Shown piece by piece: positions 15,675 to 23,020 of a DNA stretch of 29,482 nt. Position numbers and translations under genes: made by a program. Each line of letters opens with the position of its first letter. Position 1 is the stretch's first letter. Below the pieces are notes generated by a model, which saw only the letters and a list, made by a program, of their open reading frames with translations, was not told the DNA's origin and searched no databases. Source of the DNA: Bacilli bacterium. Its GTDB lineage: Bacteria; Bacillota_I; Bacilli_A; RF39; UBA660. The stretch lies in assembly GCA_028703035.1 (NCBI GenBank), contig JAQVNR010000008.1, positions 1 through 29,482 of the forward strand. The letters are read 5' to 3'.

Positions 15675-15682
15675 ACTGCTAC
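15653..15682 (+). promoter_or_regulatory. Hairpin at the 5' end of the suf mRNA
   Basis: GTAGCAaGTA (15653-15662) pairs with TACTGCTAC (15674-15682): nine pairs with one bulged A. It uses bases that also form the 3' arm of the ftsK terminator, so the two folds exclude each other. It could stabilise the 5' end or modulate termination in read-through transcripts. Confidence 0.4.
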
Positions 15683-15704
15683 ATTAGAAAAAGGAAGTGG
15701 AATT

Positions 15705-16469
15705 ATGCTTAAAATAGAGAATTTAAGTGTTGCAATAAATAATAAAAAAATCTTAAATGATTTTAATTTAAAAATAAATTCAAAAGAAATTCATGCCATA
15801 ATGGGGCCAAATGGAATTGGGAAAAGTACAATCTGTAAAACAATAATTGGTGATTCCAATTATGAGGTAGTAAGTGGGAAGATAAATTTTAACTCTCATA
15901 ATTTATTAAAACTTGATATAACAAAGAGGGCAAGATTAGGGATTTTCCTAGTAAATCAAATGCCAATTGAAATACCTGGAGTTACAAATGCAGAGATGCT
16001 AAGAGTTGCACTGGCTGAAAAAACCGGTGAAAATGTTGGCCTTTTTGAGTTTAATAAAAAAATGGAAGAAATTTGTGAAAAATTATTAATCCCTAAAAGT
16101 TTTATTCACCGTGGCATAAATGAAGGAATGAGTGGGGGGGAAAGAAAGAAAAATGAACTGCTTCATCTATGGATGTTAGAGCCTAAATTTATTATTTTAG
16201 ATGAACTAGATAGTGGCCTAGATATTGATAGTTTAAAAGTTGTATGCAAGAGCATCTTAGAATATTATAAAACTCATGATTGTAGCATTTTAATAATATC
16301 TCATAATCCTGAATTATTAGAGAGTCTAAATGTCAGTCATGTTCATGTTTTAAAGGAAGGAAAATTAATTGCATCAGGCAATCTTAATCTAGCTGCAAAA
16401 CTTGCTAAAGAAGGTTTTAAAGGAATAACTAAGACAAATAATATAAGTGAGAATAAAAAAGATGAATAA
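15705..16469 (+). CDS. sufC: Fe-S cluster assembly ATPase SufC
   Basis: The 254-residue ABC-type ATPase powers the SUF scaffold. Walker A is 'GPNGIGKST' (about 33-41), the Q-loop region is 'FLVNQMPIEIPGVTNAE', the signature is 'GMSGGERKKNELL' (about 141), Walker B is 'FIILDELDSGLDID' (about 162-175) and the H-loop is 'IISHNPELL'. The 'PIEIPGV' and 'ELDSGLDID' blocks are diagnostic for SufC. ATG 15705 sits seven bases after AAGGAAG; the longer open frame upstream covers the terminator and hairpin and has no RBS. It overlaps the next gene by 8 nt, giving tight coupling with its scaffold partner. Confidence 0.96.
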   Translation: MLKIENLSVAINNKKILNDFNLKINSKEIHAIMGPNGIGKSTICKTIIGDSNYEVVSGKINFNSHNLLKLDITKRARLGIFLVNQMPIEIPGVTNAEMLRVALAEKTGENVGLFEFNKKMEEICEKLLIPKSFIHRGINEGMSGGERKKNELLHLWMLEPKFIILDELDSGLDIDSLKVVCKSILEYYKTHDCSILIISHNPELLESLNVSHVHVLKEGKLIASGNLNLAAKLAKEGFKGITKTNNISENKKDE

Positions 16470-17115
16470 GATATATATAAGCAATAGAGTTTTCGAAGTA
16501 AAAAACAAAAATTTAGATTTAGAAGTAGCTGGCAAATGTAAAATTACTATTATAAATAATAAAATTAATAATTTAAATATATTAGTTAAAAATGCTTCAA
16601 AATTAATAATAGAAGATTTTAGAATTATCGATAAAGAAAATACCAATATTAAAATAAGTATTGAAGATAATAGTTATTTAAACTATATTCATTCATTTAT
16701 TAATAATCAAGAATATAACTTAAATATCGTAACCCGGTTTTTTGGTAATAACTCAAAAATTATTTTTGATATTCAGGGAATAAATGATAATGGTAAGGCC
16801 ACGATAACAGCCGATGGGGTACTCGGTTCTAAAATATATAATGAACTTCATGAAAATATTGATATTGTTAATATTAATGGAGGTAGTGGAGTAGTTAATC
16901 CTAATATTTTCGTAGATAAAATGCCTGTTATTGCTGAACATGCAGTAACTGTTGGTAAAATAAATGATAATGAAGTAAAATATTTAACTAGCAAAGGCAT
17001 GAGTTTAGTGGAAGCAAAGAAATTAATATTAAATGGTTTTTTAATTAATAAATTTAAATCAGAAGATTTAGTTGTTAGAATAAAAGAATTAATAAAAACG
17101 GAGGTGAAAAGATGA
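16462..17115 (+). CDS. sufD: Short SufB/SufD-family scaffold protein (only one in the operon)
   Basis: The 217-residue protein is a minimal SufB/D: a beta-helix-like core (repeated short strands, residues about 1-150) and the C-terminal helical SufC-binding part 'PNIFVDKMPVIAEHAVTVGKI...YLTSKGMSLVEAKKLILNGF'. This matches the family pattern 'ASHGATVG...FYLxSRGI...A..L...GF'. The conserved His is kept (AEHAVTVG), while the SufB-type Cys after 'YL' is absent; the only Cys is near residue 25. That makes it SufD-like. SufB and SufD are normally over 400 aa, so this is about half length. ATG 16462 overlaps sufC by 8 nt; its TGA overlaps the sufS ATG. Confidence 0.85.
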   Translation: MNKIYISNRVFEVKNKNLDLEVAGKCKITIINNKINNLNILVKNASKLIIEDFRIIDKENTNIKISIEDNSYLNYIHSFINNQEYNLNIVTRFFGNNSKIIFDIQGINDNGKATITADGVLGSKIYNELHENIDIVNINGGSGVVNPNIFVDKMPVIAEHAVTVGKINDNEVKYLTSKGMSLVEAKKLILNGFLINKFKSEDLVVRIKELIKTEVKR

Positions 17116-18305
17116 ATAGAGAAGATTTTCCTATGTTTAAGCAAGATATAATTTATTTAGATAATGGGGCAACTACTTTTAAACCAAGTGTGGTCATTGA
17201 TAAAATAGTTGATTATTATAGTAATTACAGCGCTAATGCTCATAGAGGAGATTATTCAATTTCTTATAAAGTTGATGTTGAATATGAAAATGCGCGCCGA
17301 AAAATAGCTAAATTTATTAATGCCAATCTAGATGAGGTAGTTTTTACATCAGGTGCAACCGAGTCTATAAATATTATTGTTGATGGATTTTTTGATAATT
17401 TGGTAGAACCAGGAGATGAAATAATTCTTAGTAAAAGTGAGCATGCTAGTAATGTCTTACCTTGGTTTAGACTTGCAAATAAAAAAGGGGCAAGAATTGT
17501 TTATGCACCTTTAGATACCCATCTTCATATTACTTTAGAGGGCATTAAAAGTGTTATTACACCAAAGACTAAAATTATATCACTTGCTGAAATTACAAAT
17601 GTTGTTGGGGATTTAAGACCAATAAAAGAAATATGTGAGTTAGCTCATGCAAATGATATTTTTGTTGTAGTTGATGGGGCTCAAAGTGTGCCTCACAAAA
17701 AAACAGATGTAAAGATAAGTGATGTTGATTTTTTAGTTTTTTCTGGTCATAAAATGTGTGGTCCAACTGGCATTGGAGTTTTATATGGTAAAAAAGAATT
17801 ACTAGAATCAGTTAATCCTTTAATATTAGGAGGGGGAATGAATGAATCTTTTGATAGTGAACAAGAAATATTTTTAAAAGAATTACCGCAAAGACTTGAG
17901 GCAGGAACTCCTAATATAGCTGGAGCCATTGGTTTTGGCGCTGCAATAGATTATTTAGAAAAAATAGGGATGGATTATATTGCTATCTATGAACAAAAAC
18001 TTAAAGCTTATTTAGTTGAAAGATTAATGCAACTAGAACATATTACTATAATTAATGAAGAATCAGATTCCGGCATTGTTGCTTTTAATGTAGAAGATAT
18101 TTTTAGTCAAGATGTAGCTTATTATTTAAATAAATATAATGTTTGTGTTAGAGCTGGCAACCACTGCGCTAAAATTTTAAAAAGTATAACTGGTGTAAAA
18201 AATACAATCAGAGTAAGCCTATACTTTTATAATACCTATGAAGAAATAGATTCTTTAATTGAGCTACTAACAGATAAAGATAAGATAATAAAGGAAATGA
18301 TTTAA
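17112..18305 (+). CDS. sufS: Cysteine desulfurase SufS
   Basis: The 397-residue PLP enzyme releases sulfur from L-cysteine as an enzyme persulfide. 'YLDNGATTFKP' and 'ANAHRGDYSIS' bind substrate; 'VFTSGATESIN', 'SEHASN' and 'VDGAQSVPH' are cofactor contacts. 'SGHKMCGPTGIG' carries the PLP lysine (K214). The catalytic cysteine is C352 in 'RAGNHCAK', on the short loop typical of group II (SufS) enzymes, where RAGHHCA is usual. GGAGGTGA (17100-17107) precedes the ATG, which overlaps the preceding stop as ATGA. It passes sulfur to SufU, encoded next. Confidence 0.97.
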   Translation: MNREDFPMFKQDIIYLDNGATTFKPSVVIDKIVDYYSNYSANAHRGDYSISYKVDVEYENARRKIAKFINANLDEVVFTSGATESINIIVDGFFDNLVEPGDEIILSKSEHASNVLPWFRLANKKGARIVYAPLDTHLHITLEGIKSVITPKTKIISLAEITNVVGDLRPIKEICELAHANDIFVVVDGAQSVPHKKTDVKISDVDFLVFSGHKMCGPTGIGVLYGKKELLESVNPLILGGGMNESFDSEQEIFLKELPQRLEAGTPNIAGAIGFGAAIDYLEKIGMDYIAIYEQKLKAYLVERLMQLEHITIINEESDSGIVAFNVEDIFSQDVAYYLNKYNVCVRAGNHCAKILKSITGVKNTIRVSLYFYNTYEEIDSLIELLTDKDKIIKEMI

Positions 18306-18725
18306 ATGAATCCAGAATTAAAGCGAGAAATAATGATTGATAACTATAGTAATCCTTTTCATAAGGAAACAAAAGATGAAGAAGATTATATTAAGGAAAA
18401 TGGAAACAATGTTTCTTGTATAGATGATGTTAACTTGTATGTTAAAATAGAAGAAGATATTATAGTCGATGCTTATTTTGATGGAGAAGCTTGCGCAATA
18501 AGTACTTCATCAACTTCAATTATGCTTAAAAATATCATTGGTAAAAATATAACCCAAGTTAAAAACTATATTACTAATTTTCAAAATATGATTTATGAAA
18601 AAGATTATGATAAAAATATTTTAGGCGATGCAATAGTATATGATGAAATATATAAACAAGAATCTAGAAAAACCTGTGCAACTCTTCCTTATACAGCTAT
18701 ACTTAAAATAATTGATAAAAAATAA
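18306..18725 (+). CDS. sufU: Zinc-dependent sulfurtransferase SufU
   Basis: The 139-residue IscU-like protein accepts sulfur from SufS. All zinc and catalytic ligands of B. subtilis SufU (C41, D43, C66, C128) have equivalents: C38 and D40 in 'NVSCIDD', C63 in 'DGEACAISTSST' and C124 in 'RKTCATLPY'. The N-terminus 'MNPELKREIMIDNYSNPFHK' is typical. The region before the last Cys is slightly shorter than usual. The ATG follows the sufS stop directly with no gap, so translation is coupled. It is the last gene of the operon; no sufB follows. Confidence 0.95.
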   Translation: MNPELKREIMIDNYSNPFHKETKDEEDYIKENGNNVSCIDDVNLYVKIEEDIIVDAYFDGEACAISTSSTSIMLKNIIGKNITQVKNYITNFQNMIYEKDYDKNILGDAIVYDEIYKQESRKTCATLPYTAILKIIDKK

Positions 18726-18740
18726 TTTATATGCTAAAAT
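18712..18740 (+). promoter_or_regulatory. Promoter of the serine T-box operon
   Basis: TTGATA (18712-18717), a 17-base spacer and TAAAAT (18735-18740) with an extended TGc (18732-18734). The -35 lies inside the end of sufU. The start would be near 18747. Confidence 0.65.
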
Positions 18741-18746
18741 CTATTT

Positions 18747-18936
18747 AGAAAGCAAATATATAGGATTATAATTAATTATTATTATAAAGAGAGTTAGTGT
18801 TTAGTGTAAGCTAATTAATAAAGTTAATGAATCTACCTATTAGTGAAGTTAATAACTTCCGGTCATGACCGTTATAAAAAGTAAGAAAATTAAAGGATGG
18901 TACCGTGCTAAGCACTCCTTAGACCATTCTTTTTTT
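18747..18936 (+). promoter_or_regulatory. Serine T-box riboswitch
   Basis: The T-box sequence TGGTACCGTG (18898-18907) lies in a terminator made by GGATGGT (18895-18901) and ACCATTC (18923-18929), with GTGCtaaGCAC nested inside and T's to 18936. A full stem I is visible: ATAGG pairs with CCTAT (18836-18840), and the distal part has 'AGAGAGTTAGTG...CTAAT'. TCT (18832-18834), a serine codon followed by A, lies just 5' of CCTAT as expected for the specifier. GGTCATGACC (18861-18870) is an intervening stem. Uncharged tRNA-Ser should switch on both downstream genes. Confidence 0.92.
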
Positions 18937-18954
18937 GTAGAAAGAAGAATAAAA

Positions 18955-19368
18955 ATGAAGAAAAAACTATTTATTATTTGTAGTAAAAGATTTTATGAAA
19001 AGATTCCACCCATTTTAAAAGAGTTAGAAAAAAGGTTTATTATAACACTACCTAATTGCTATGATGCACCAGATACTGAATTTCGTTTTAAGGAAATGGG
19101 TAGAGAAGAACACGCAAAATTTAAATCAGACATGATTCGTCATAGTGAAAAAGTAATAAAAGAAATAGATATGGTTTTGGTATTAAATTTTGATAAAGGG
19201 GAATATAAAAATTATATAGGTGGATGTACATTCTTAGAAATGTATGATGCATTTAGACATAATAAAACTATTTATATATATAATGATATTCCTGAAGGAA
19301 TATTAAAAGATGAAATTATTGGTTTTAATCCAGTAATAATTAATGGAGATTTGGAGGAAATAAAATGA
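18955..19368 (+). CDS. Nucleoside 2-deoxyribosyltransferase-like protein of unknown function
   Basis: The 137-residue protein (MKKKLFIICSKRFYEKIPPI...) has a Rossmann-like NDT-superfamily fold pattern: strand 1 at 4-9, a variable helix, a region 'KVIKEIDMVLVLNFDK' (66-81) and 'YIGGCTFLEMYDAFRHNKTIYIYNDIPEG' (87-115). The glutamate in 'TFLEM' (E95) sits where the NDT catalytic Glu is found. It ends 'PVIINGDLEEIK'. The family is conserved but, to my knowledge, not assigned a reaction. It is first in the serine T-box operon, and its end overlaps the serS start as ATGA. The ATG at 18955 lies after the terminator T-run with only a weak AGAAAGAAG ahead; an in-frame upstream ATG (18865) lies inside the riboswitch and is rejected. 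Confidence 0.8.
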   Translation: MKKKLFIICSKRFYEKIPPILKELEKRFIITLPNCYDAPDTEFRFKEMGREEHAKFKSDMIRHSEKVIKEIDMVLVLNFDKGEYKNYIGGCTFLEMYDAFRHNKTIYIYNDIPEGILKDEIIGFNPVIINGDLEEIK

Positions 19369-20642
19369 TTGATATAAAATTAATAAGAGAAAATAAAGAA
19401 ATAGTTAAAGAAAATATTAAAAAGAAGTTTCAAGATGATAAACTACCACTAGTAGATGAGGTTTATAATCTTGATATTAAATATCGAGAATCAAAAACTA
19501 AAGGCGATAATTTAAGAAGTGAAAAAAATAATCTAAGTGCAGAGATAGGTACTTTAATGCGTAATAAACAAGCCCTTGAAGCAAATTTAATAAAACCGAG
19601 AATTAAGGAAATTAATAAAGAACTTATTAGTTTAGAAAATTTGGAAACTACATTAGAAAAAGAAATCAAAGAAAAAATGATGCTAATTCCGCAAATTATT
19701 CATGATACAGTTCCAATTGGAAAAGATGATACTGAAAATGTCGAAATAGAAAAATTTGGCAAGCCAATTGTTCCTAAATTTGAAGTACCTTATCATGCGG
19801 ATATTTTAGCTCGAATAAATGGTCTTGATAAAGAAGCATCAGGAAGAACAAGTGGGTCAGGTTTTTATTATTTAATGGGCGATGCCGCAAGAATTCACTC
19901 AGCTATGCTAACTTATGCAAGAGATTTTATGATTGATAAAGGTTTTACTTATGTTATACCACCTTTTATGATTAGAGCAGATGTTGTAACCGGAGTTATG
20001 TCTTTTGCAGAAATGGATGCTATGATGTATAAAATTGAAGGAGAAGATTTATACTTAGTTGGAACAAGTGAGCATTCAATGATAGGTAAATTTAAAGATC
20101 AAATATTAGCTGAAAAAGACCTTCCAATTGCTTTAACTTCATACTCACCATGTTTTCGTAAAGAAGTCGGAGCTCATGGAATAGAAGAACGAGGAATTTA
20201 TAGAGTTCATCAATTTGAAAAACAAGAAATGATTATTCTATGTAAAGAAGAAGACCATATGGATTGGTATAACAAAATGTTAAGCTATACAGTTGAGTTC
20301 TTTAGAAGCTTAGATATCCCAGTTAGAACTTTAGAATGTTGTTCTGGAGACTTAGCTGATTTAAAAGTAAAGTCATGTGATGTAGAAGCCTGGAGTCCAA
20401 GACAACAAAAATATTTTGAAGTAGGATCTTGTTCGACTTTAGGAGATGCTCAAGCTAGAAGATTAGGAATTAGAAGTAAAAATGATGCTAAAACAAAATA
20501 TGTATATACTCTAAATAATACGGTACTAGCAACTCCAAGAGGTTTAATTGCATTTTTAGAAAACAATTTAAATGAAGATGGTAGCATCAATATTCCGAAT
20601 GCCTTAAGACCATATATAGGTGGCAAAGATATTGTTCAATAA
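19365..20642 (+). CDS. serS: Serine--tRNA ligase
   Basis: The 425-residue class II synthetase charges tRNA-Ser. The N-terminal arm (about residues 30-100) is the tRNA-binding antiparallel coiled coil, rich in Lys and Glu ('NLRSEKNNLSAEIG'). The catalytic core has 'TSEHSMIG', motif 2 'CFRKEVGAHG...RGIYRVHQFEKQEM' and motif 3 'LNNTVLATPRGLIAFLENN'. The end '...IPNALRPYIGG' is typical. Start ATG 19365 follows TTGGAGGAA inside the preceding gene and overlaps its stop, so the two are translationally coupled. Control is by the serine T-box upstream. Confidence 0.97.
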   Translation: MIDIKLIRENKEIVKENIKKKFQDDKLPLVDEVYNLDIKYRESKTKGDNLRSEKNNLSAEIGTLMRNKQALEANLIKPRIKEINKELISLENLETTLEKEIKEKMMLIPQIIHDTVPIGKDDTENVEIEKFGKPIVPKFEVPYHADILARINGLDKEASGRTSGSGFYYLMGDAARIHSAMLTYARDFMIDKGFTYVIPPFMIRADVVTGVMSFAEMDAMMYKIEGEDLYLVGTSEHSMIGKFKDQILAEKDLPIALTSYSPCFRKEVGAHGIEERGIYRVHQFEKQEMIILCKEEDHMDWYNKMLSYTVEFFRSLDIPVRTLECCSGDLADLKVKSCDVEAWSPRQQKYFEVGSCSTLGDAQARRLGIRSKNDAKTKYVYTLNNTVLATPRGLIAFLENNLNEDGSINIPNALRPYIGGKDIVQ

Positions 20643-20650
20643 AAAGGCCT

Positions 20651-20917
20651 TTATAGTGTGCTTTTTATTTTCAAGTTATTTTTTTCATCAAAATAAAATT
20701 GCTGATATAAATGAGTCATAAATTCAAGTTCTCTATTAGAAAGTTTTTCAAAAAGGATAGATAAAGATTGTTCATCATATTCCTCAATGCACCTTAAATA
20801 TTCTTGTGTATGAATCTTATCAACAATAATTGGTGCTACATGAACTCGACATAAATTATAATTAATTAAAATACTTGCTGTTCTTTTATTGCCATCTTGT
20901 AGTAAGAGGTAATATAA
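20651..20917 (-). pseudogene. C-terminal relic of a Fic-domain gene
   Basis: On the minus strand the frame reads 'LLLQDGNKRTASILINYNLCRVHVAPIIVDKIHTQEYL...' to TAA (20653-20651). 'QDGNKRTA' followed by a helix and 'APIIVDK...YL' is the end of a Fic/Doc active-site loop and the helix after it. The preceding His-Pro-Phe is missing, and no upstream Fic sequence is present before murD, so only about 85 codons survive. It fills most of the serS-murD spacer (20643-21016). A TATAAT at 20944-20949 may contribute to murD transcription, but no good -35 fits it. Confidence 0.65.
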
Positions 20918-21016
20918 AAAAAATTTAAGAATTATAAGGCAACTATAATATTAGGTTGGTCTTATTTTTAAAGTCATTTAGAGATATAAATGTTTTTCTA
21001 GAAAGAAGGAAAGTTA

Positions 21017-22348
21017 ATGTTTGATAATAAAAAAATCTTAATCTTAGGTTTAGCAAGGTCAGGGTATGAGGCAGCTAAATTTTTAAAAACTAAAAATGCA
21101 GAAATTATAATTACCGATTTAAAAGAAGATACAGAAAAAATTAAAGAATTAGAGCTTTTAGGAATAAAGTGCATTATAACTGATAAACAAGAGGAAATAC
21201 TAGATGAAACTTTTGATTGTGTAGTAAAAAATCCTGGAGTACCAATTGATGCACCACTAATAAAAAAAGCTGAAAGAATAAATATTCCTGTAGTAAATGA
21301 AGTAGAAGTAGCGCACACTTATTTACCTAAGGATGTTAAAGTAATAGGCATAACTGGATCAAATGGTAAGACAACAACAACAACAATAATTTATGAAATT
21401 TTAAAAAAAGCTGGACTAAAAGTTCATTTAGGTGGTAATATTGGAATTCCTGCTTGTAAGTTAATAGAAAATATTAAAGAAGGAGATTACTTAGTAATTG
21501 AACTTTCATCTCATCAGCTACATGATTTTAAAAATTTTAAAACTGATATCAGTGTTCTTACTAATCTAACTGAAACTCATCTTGAGCATTTTTATACATA
21601 TGATGCGTATATTAAAGCTAAGAAAAAAATATTTAATAACCATACAAATACAGATTTAACGATTATTAATTTAAATAATCAAGAAAGTTTAAATTTAACT
21701 AGTTTTATAAAATCTTCAAAATTATTCTTTTCTTCAAAAGAAGAAAAGGGCGACTGCTATATTAAAAATAATAAAATTTATTATAAAGAAGAAATAATTT
21801 TAAGTCTTTCTGATATTAAAATAAAAGGTATTCATAATTATGAGAATATTATGGCAGCTATCTTAGCAGTTAAAGAGTTTAATATTTCTACCGAAATAAT
21901 AAATGAAGTTTTAAAAGAGTTTCCTGGAGTAGAGCATCGCATAGAGTATGTTAAAAGTTTAAATAATCGTCATGTATATAATGATTCTAAATCAACAAAT
22001 ATTCTCGCAACTCAAACTGCCTTATTATCCTTTGATGCTCCAACAATATTACTTCTTGGTGGCGTAGACCGCAATCAAGACTTTGAAGAACTACTTCCTT
22101 ATTTAAAAAACACTAAAAAAATTATTGCTTATGGTGATGCAAAAAATAAAGTTAAAATCTTTGCTGCTAAACATTATATACCTTGTGAAATAGAAGAGAC
22201 TTTAGAATTATCTGTTTATAACGCATATGAATCTTCAGAAGAAAATGATGTAATCCTTCTTTCCCCAGCCGCAGCATCATGGGATCAATTTAAAGACTAT
22301 GAAGAAAGAGGTAAAGAATTTAAAAAAATAGTTCATACTTTAAAATAA
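21017..22348 (+). CDS. murD: UDP-N-acetylmuramoyl-L-alanine--D-glutamate ligase MurD
   Basis: The 443-residue ATP-dependent Mur ligase adds D-Glu to UDP-MurNAc-L-Ala in the cytoplasm. The N-terminal Rossmann domain starts 'KKILILGLARSGYEAAKFL'. The P-loop is 'GITGSNGKTTTTT' (about 111-123). 'LGGNIGIPA', 'VIELSSHQL' and 'TNLTETHLEHF' follow in the central domain. The C-terminal domain has 'YNDSKSTN' and 'LLGGVDRNQDF', then 'LLSPAAASWDQFKDYEERG', all MurD-specific. ATG 21017 has AGAAGGAAAG just upstream. It stands alone rather than in a dcw cluster, which indicates dispersed cell-wall genes and that the organism makes peptidoglycan. Confidence 0.96.
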   Translation: MFDNKKILILGLARSGYEAAKFLKTKNAEIIITDLKEDTEKIKELELLGIKCIITDKQEEILDETFDCVVKNPGVPIDAPLIKKAERINIPVVNEVEVAHTYLPKDVKVIGITGSNGKTTTTTIIYEILKKAGLKVHLGGNIGIPACKLIENIKEGDYLVIELSSHQLHDFKNFKTDISVLTNLTETHLEHFYTYDAYIKAKKKIFNNHTNTDLTIINLNNQESLNLTSFIKSSKLFFSSKEEKGDCYIKNNKIYYKEEIILSLSDIKIKGIHNYENIMAAILAVKEFNISTEIINEVLKEFPGVEHRIEYVKSLNNRHVYNDSKSTNILATQTALLSFDAPTILLLGGVDRNQDFEELLPYLKNTKKIIAYGDAKNKVKIFAAKHYIPCEIEETLELSVYNAYESSEENDVILLSPAAASWDQFKDYEERGKEFKKIVHTLK

Positions 22349-22353
22349 GTAGA

Positions 22354-22380
22354 ACTTTTTTATATTTGGGCCATATCCTA
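22354..22380 (+). promoter_or_regulatory. Possible SigK-type promoter of the spoVIF-like gene
   Basis: AC (22354-22355), a 16-base spacer and CATATCCTA (22372-22380) match the B. subtilis SigK pattern AC-N16/17-CATAnnnTA. However, the predicted start (about 22387) would fall within the RBS, leaving almost no leader, so this is tentative. Confidence 0.25.
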
Positions 22381-22395
22381 TATTAGGTGATGGTT

Positions 22396-22632
22396 ATGAA
22401 AGATGAAGTTTTTAAAAAAGTTGAAGATAAAACAAATGTAGATAAAAATACAATTGTTGATTTAGCTAAAATGGTCAGTGATAATGGTTTAAAAGATGAA
22501 AAGACTTTAAGAAGTGTTATTAGTAAATTGTCTGCAATGACTGGTAAAGAAGTAACAAGTGAGATGGAAGATAAAATAATTAATACTATTTTAGAAGACA
22601 AAGTCCCTAAAGATGTAGAAAATATGTTTTAA
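22396..22632 (+). CDS. spoVIF: Stage VI sporulation protein F (SpoVIF)-like
   Basis: The 78-residue protein has the SpoVIF/YjcC family pattern: 'VFKKVEDKTNVDKNTIVDLAKMV' (family: FFKKVEKKTG...ILKLA), 'LKDEKTLRSVISKLSAMTGKEV' (family: FKDEKTVRxLI..V..M...PV) and 'EMEDKIINTI'. In B. subtilis SpoVIF works late in the mother cell, affecting GerE-dependent coat genes. It is all-helical and soluble. AGGTG (22385-22389) places the start at ATG 22396 rather than GTG 22387. A 14-bp palindrome ATGTTTTAAAACAT overlaps its end (22624-22637). With sigK in the same window it supports a sporulation programme. The family call is by eye. Confidence 0.75.
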   Translation: MKDEVFKKVEDKTNVDKNTIVDLAKMVSDNGLKDEKTLRSVISKLSAMTGKEVTSEMEDKIINTILEDKVPKDVENMF

Positions 22633-22660
22633 AACATGTTATACTATTTTTAGAAAAGAC

Positions 22661-23020
22661 GTGAAAGCCTTGAATTTAGAACAAATCATATTAAATCAAT
22701 ATTTAAATAATGAAGACTTATCAATTTTAGTTAACAATCCTAAAGAAAGTGATATTAGAAAGATTGTTAATAAAATTTGGAAATATTATTTAAGTAATCC
22801 TTTTGATTATCAAGAAGAGAGTTTTAATTTTTTAGTAAGTAAAAACGGGATATTATTTATGGATTCTTGGGAATTTAGTGAGTATCCTATTTTTCATGAT
22901 GAAAATCACTTTTCGTTGCCATATGAAATAGTAGATAAAAAAATATGGCAGTTATATTTTATTAAAGAATTATCTGGCTATATAGATGAAGGAGTAAGTA
23001 ATGAGTATAGATGTAAATAA
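22661..23020 (+). CDS. Uncharacterised small acidic protein
   Basis: About 119 residues, not recognised. It is rich in aromatics and acids ('IWKYYLSNPFDYQEESFNFLVSKNGILFMDSWEF', 'WQLYFIKELSGYIDEG'), with no signal peptide or membrane helix, so probably a small soluble alpha/beta protein. The start is uncertain: GTG 22661 or TTG 22670, neither with a strong RBS. Its 3' end overlaps the next gene by 20 nt, which indicates co-translation with the GNAT and methyltransferase genes downstream. Confidence 0.6.
   Translation: MKALNLEQIILNQYLNNEDLSILVNNPKESDIRKIVNKIWKYYLSNPFDYQEESFNFLVSKNGILFMDSWEFSEYPIFHDENHFSLPYEIVDKKIWQLYFIKELSGYIDEGVSNEYRCK

Noticed and set aside
15663..15704. Longer N-terminus for SufC
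   Set aside because: It would begin within the ftsK terminator and has no RBS; ATG 15705 has AAGGAAG at correct spacing and matches the family start.
18865..18954. Upstream in-frame ATG extending the deoxyribosyltransferase-like protein by 30 residues
   Set aside because: That stretch is the T-box antiterminator/terminator itself; translation should start after the T-run at 18955.
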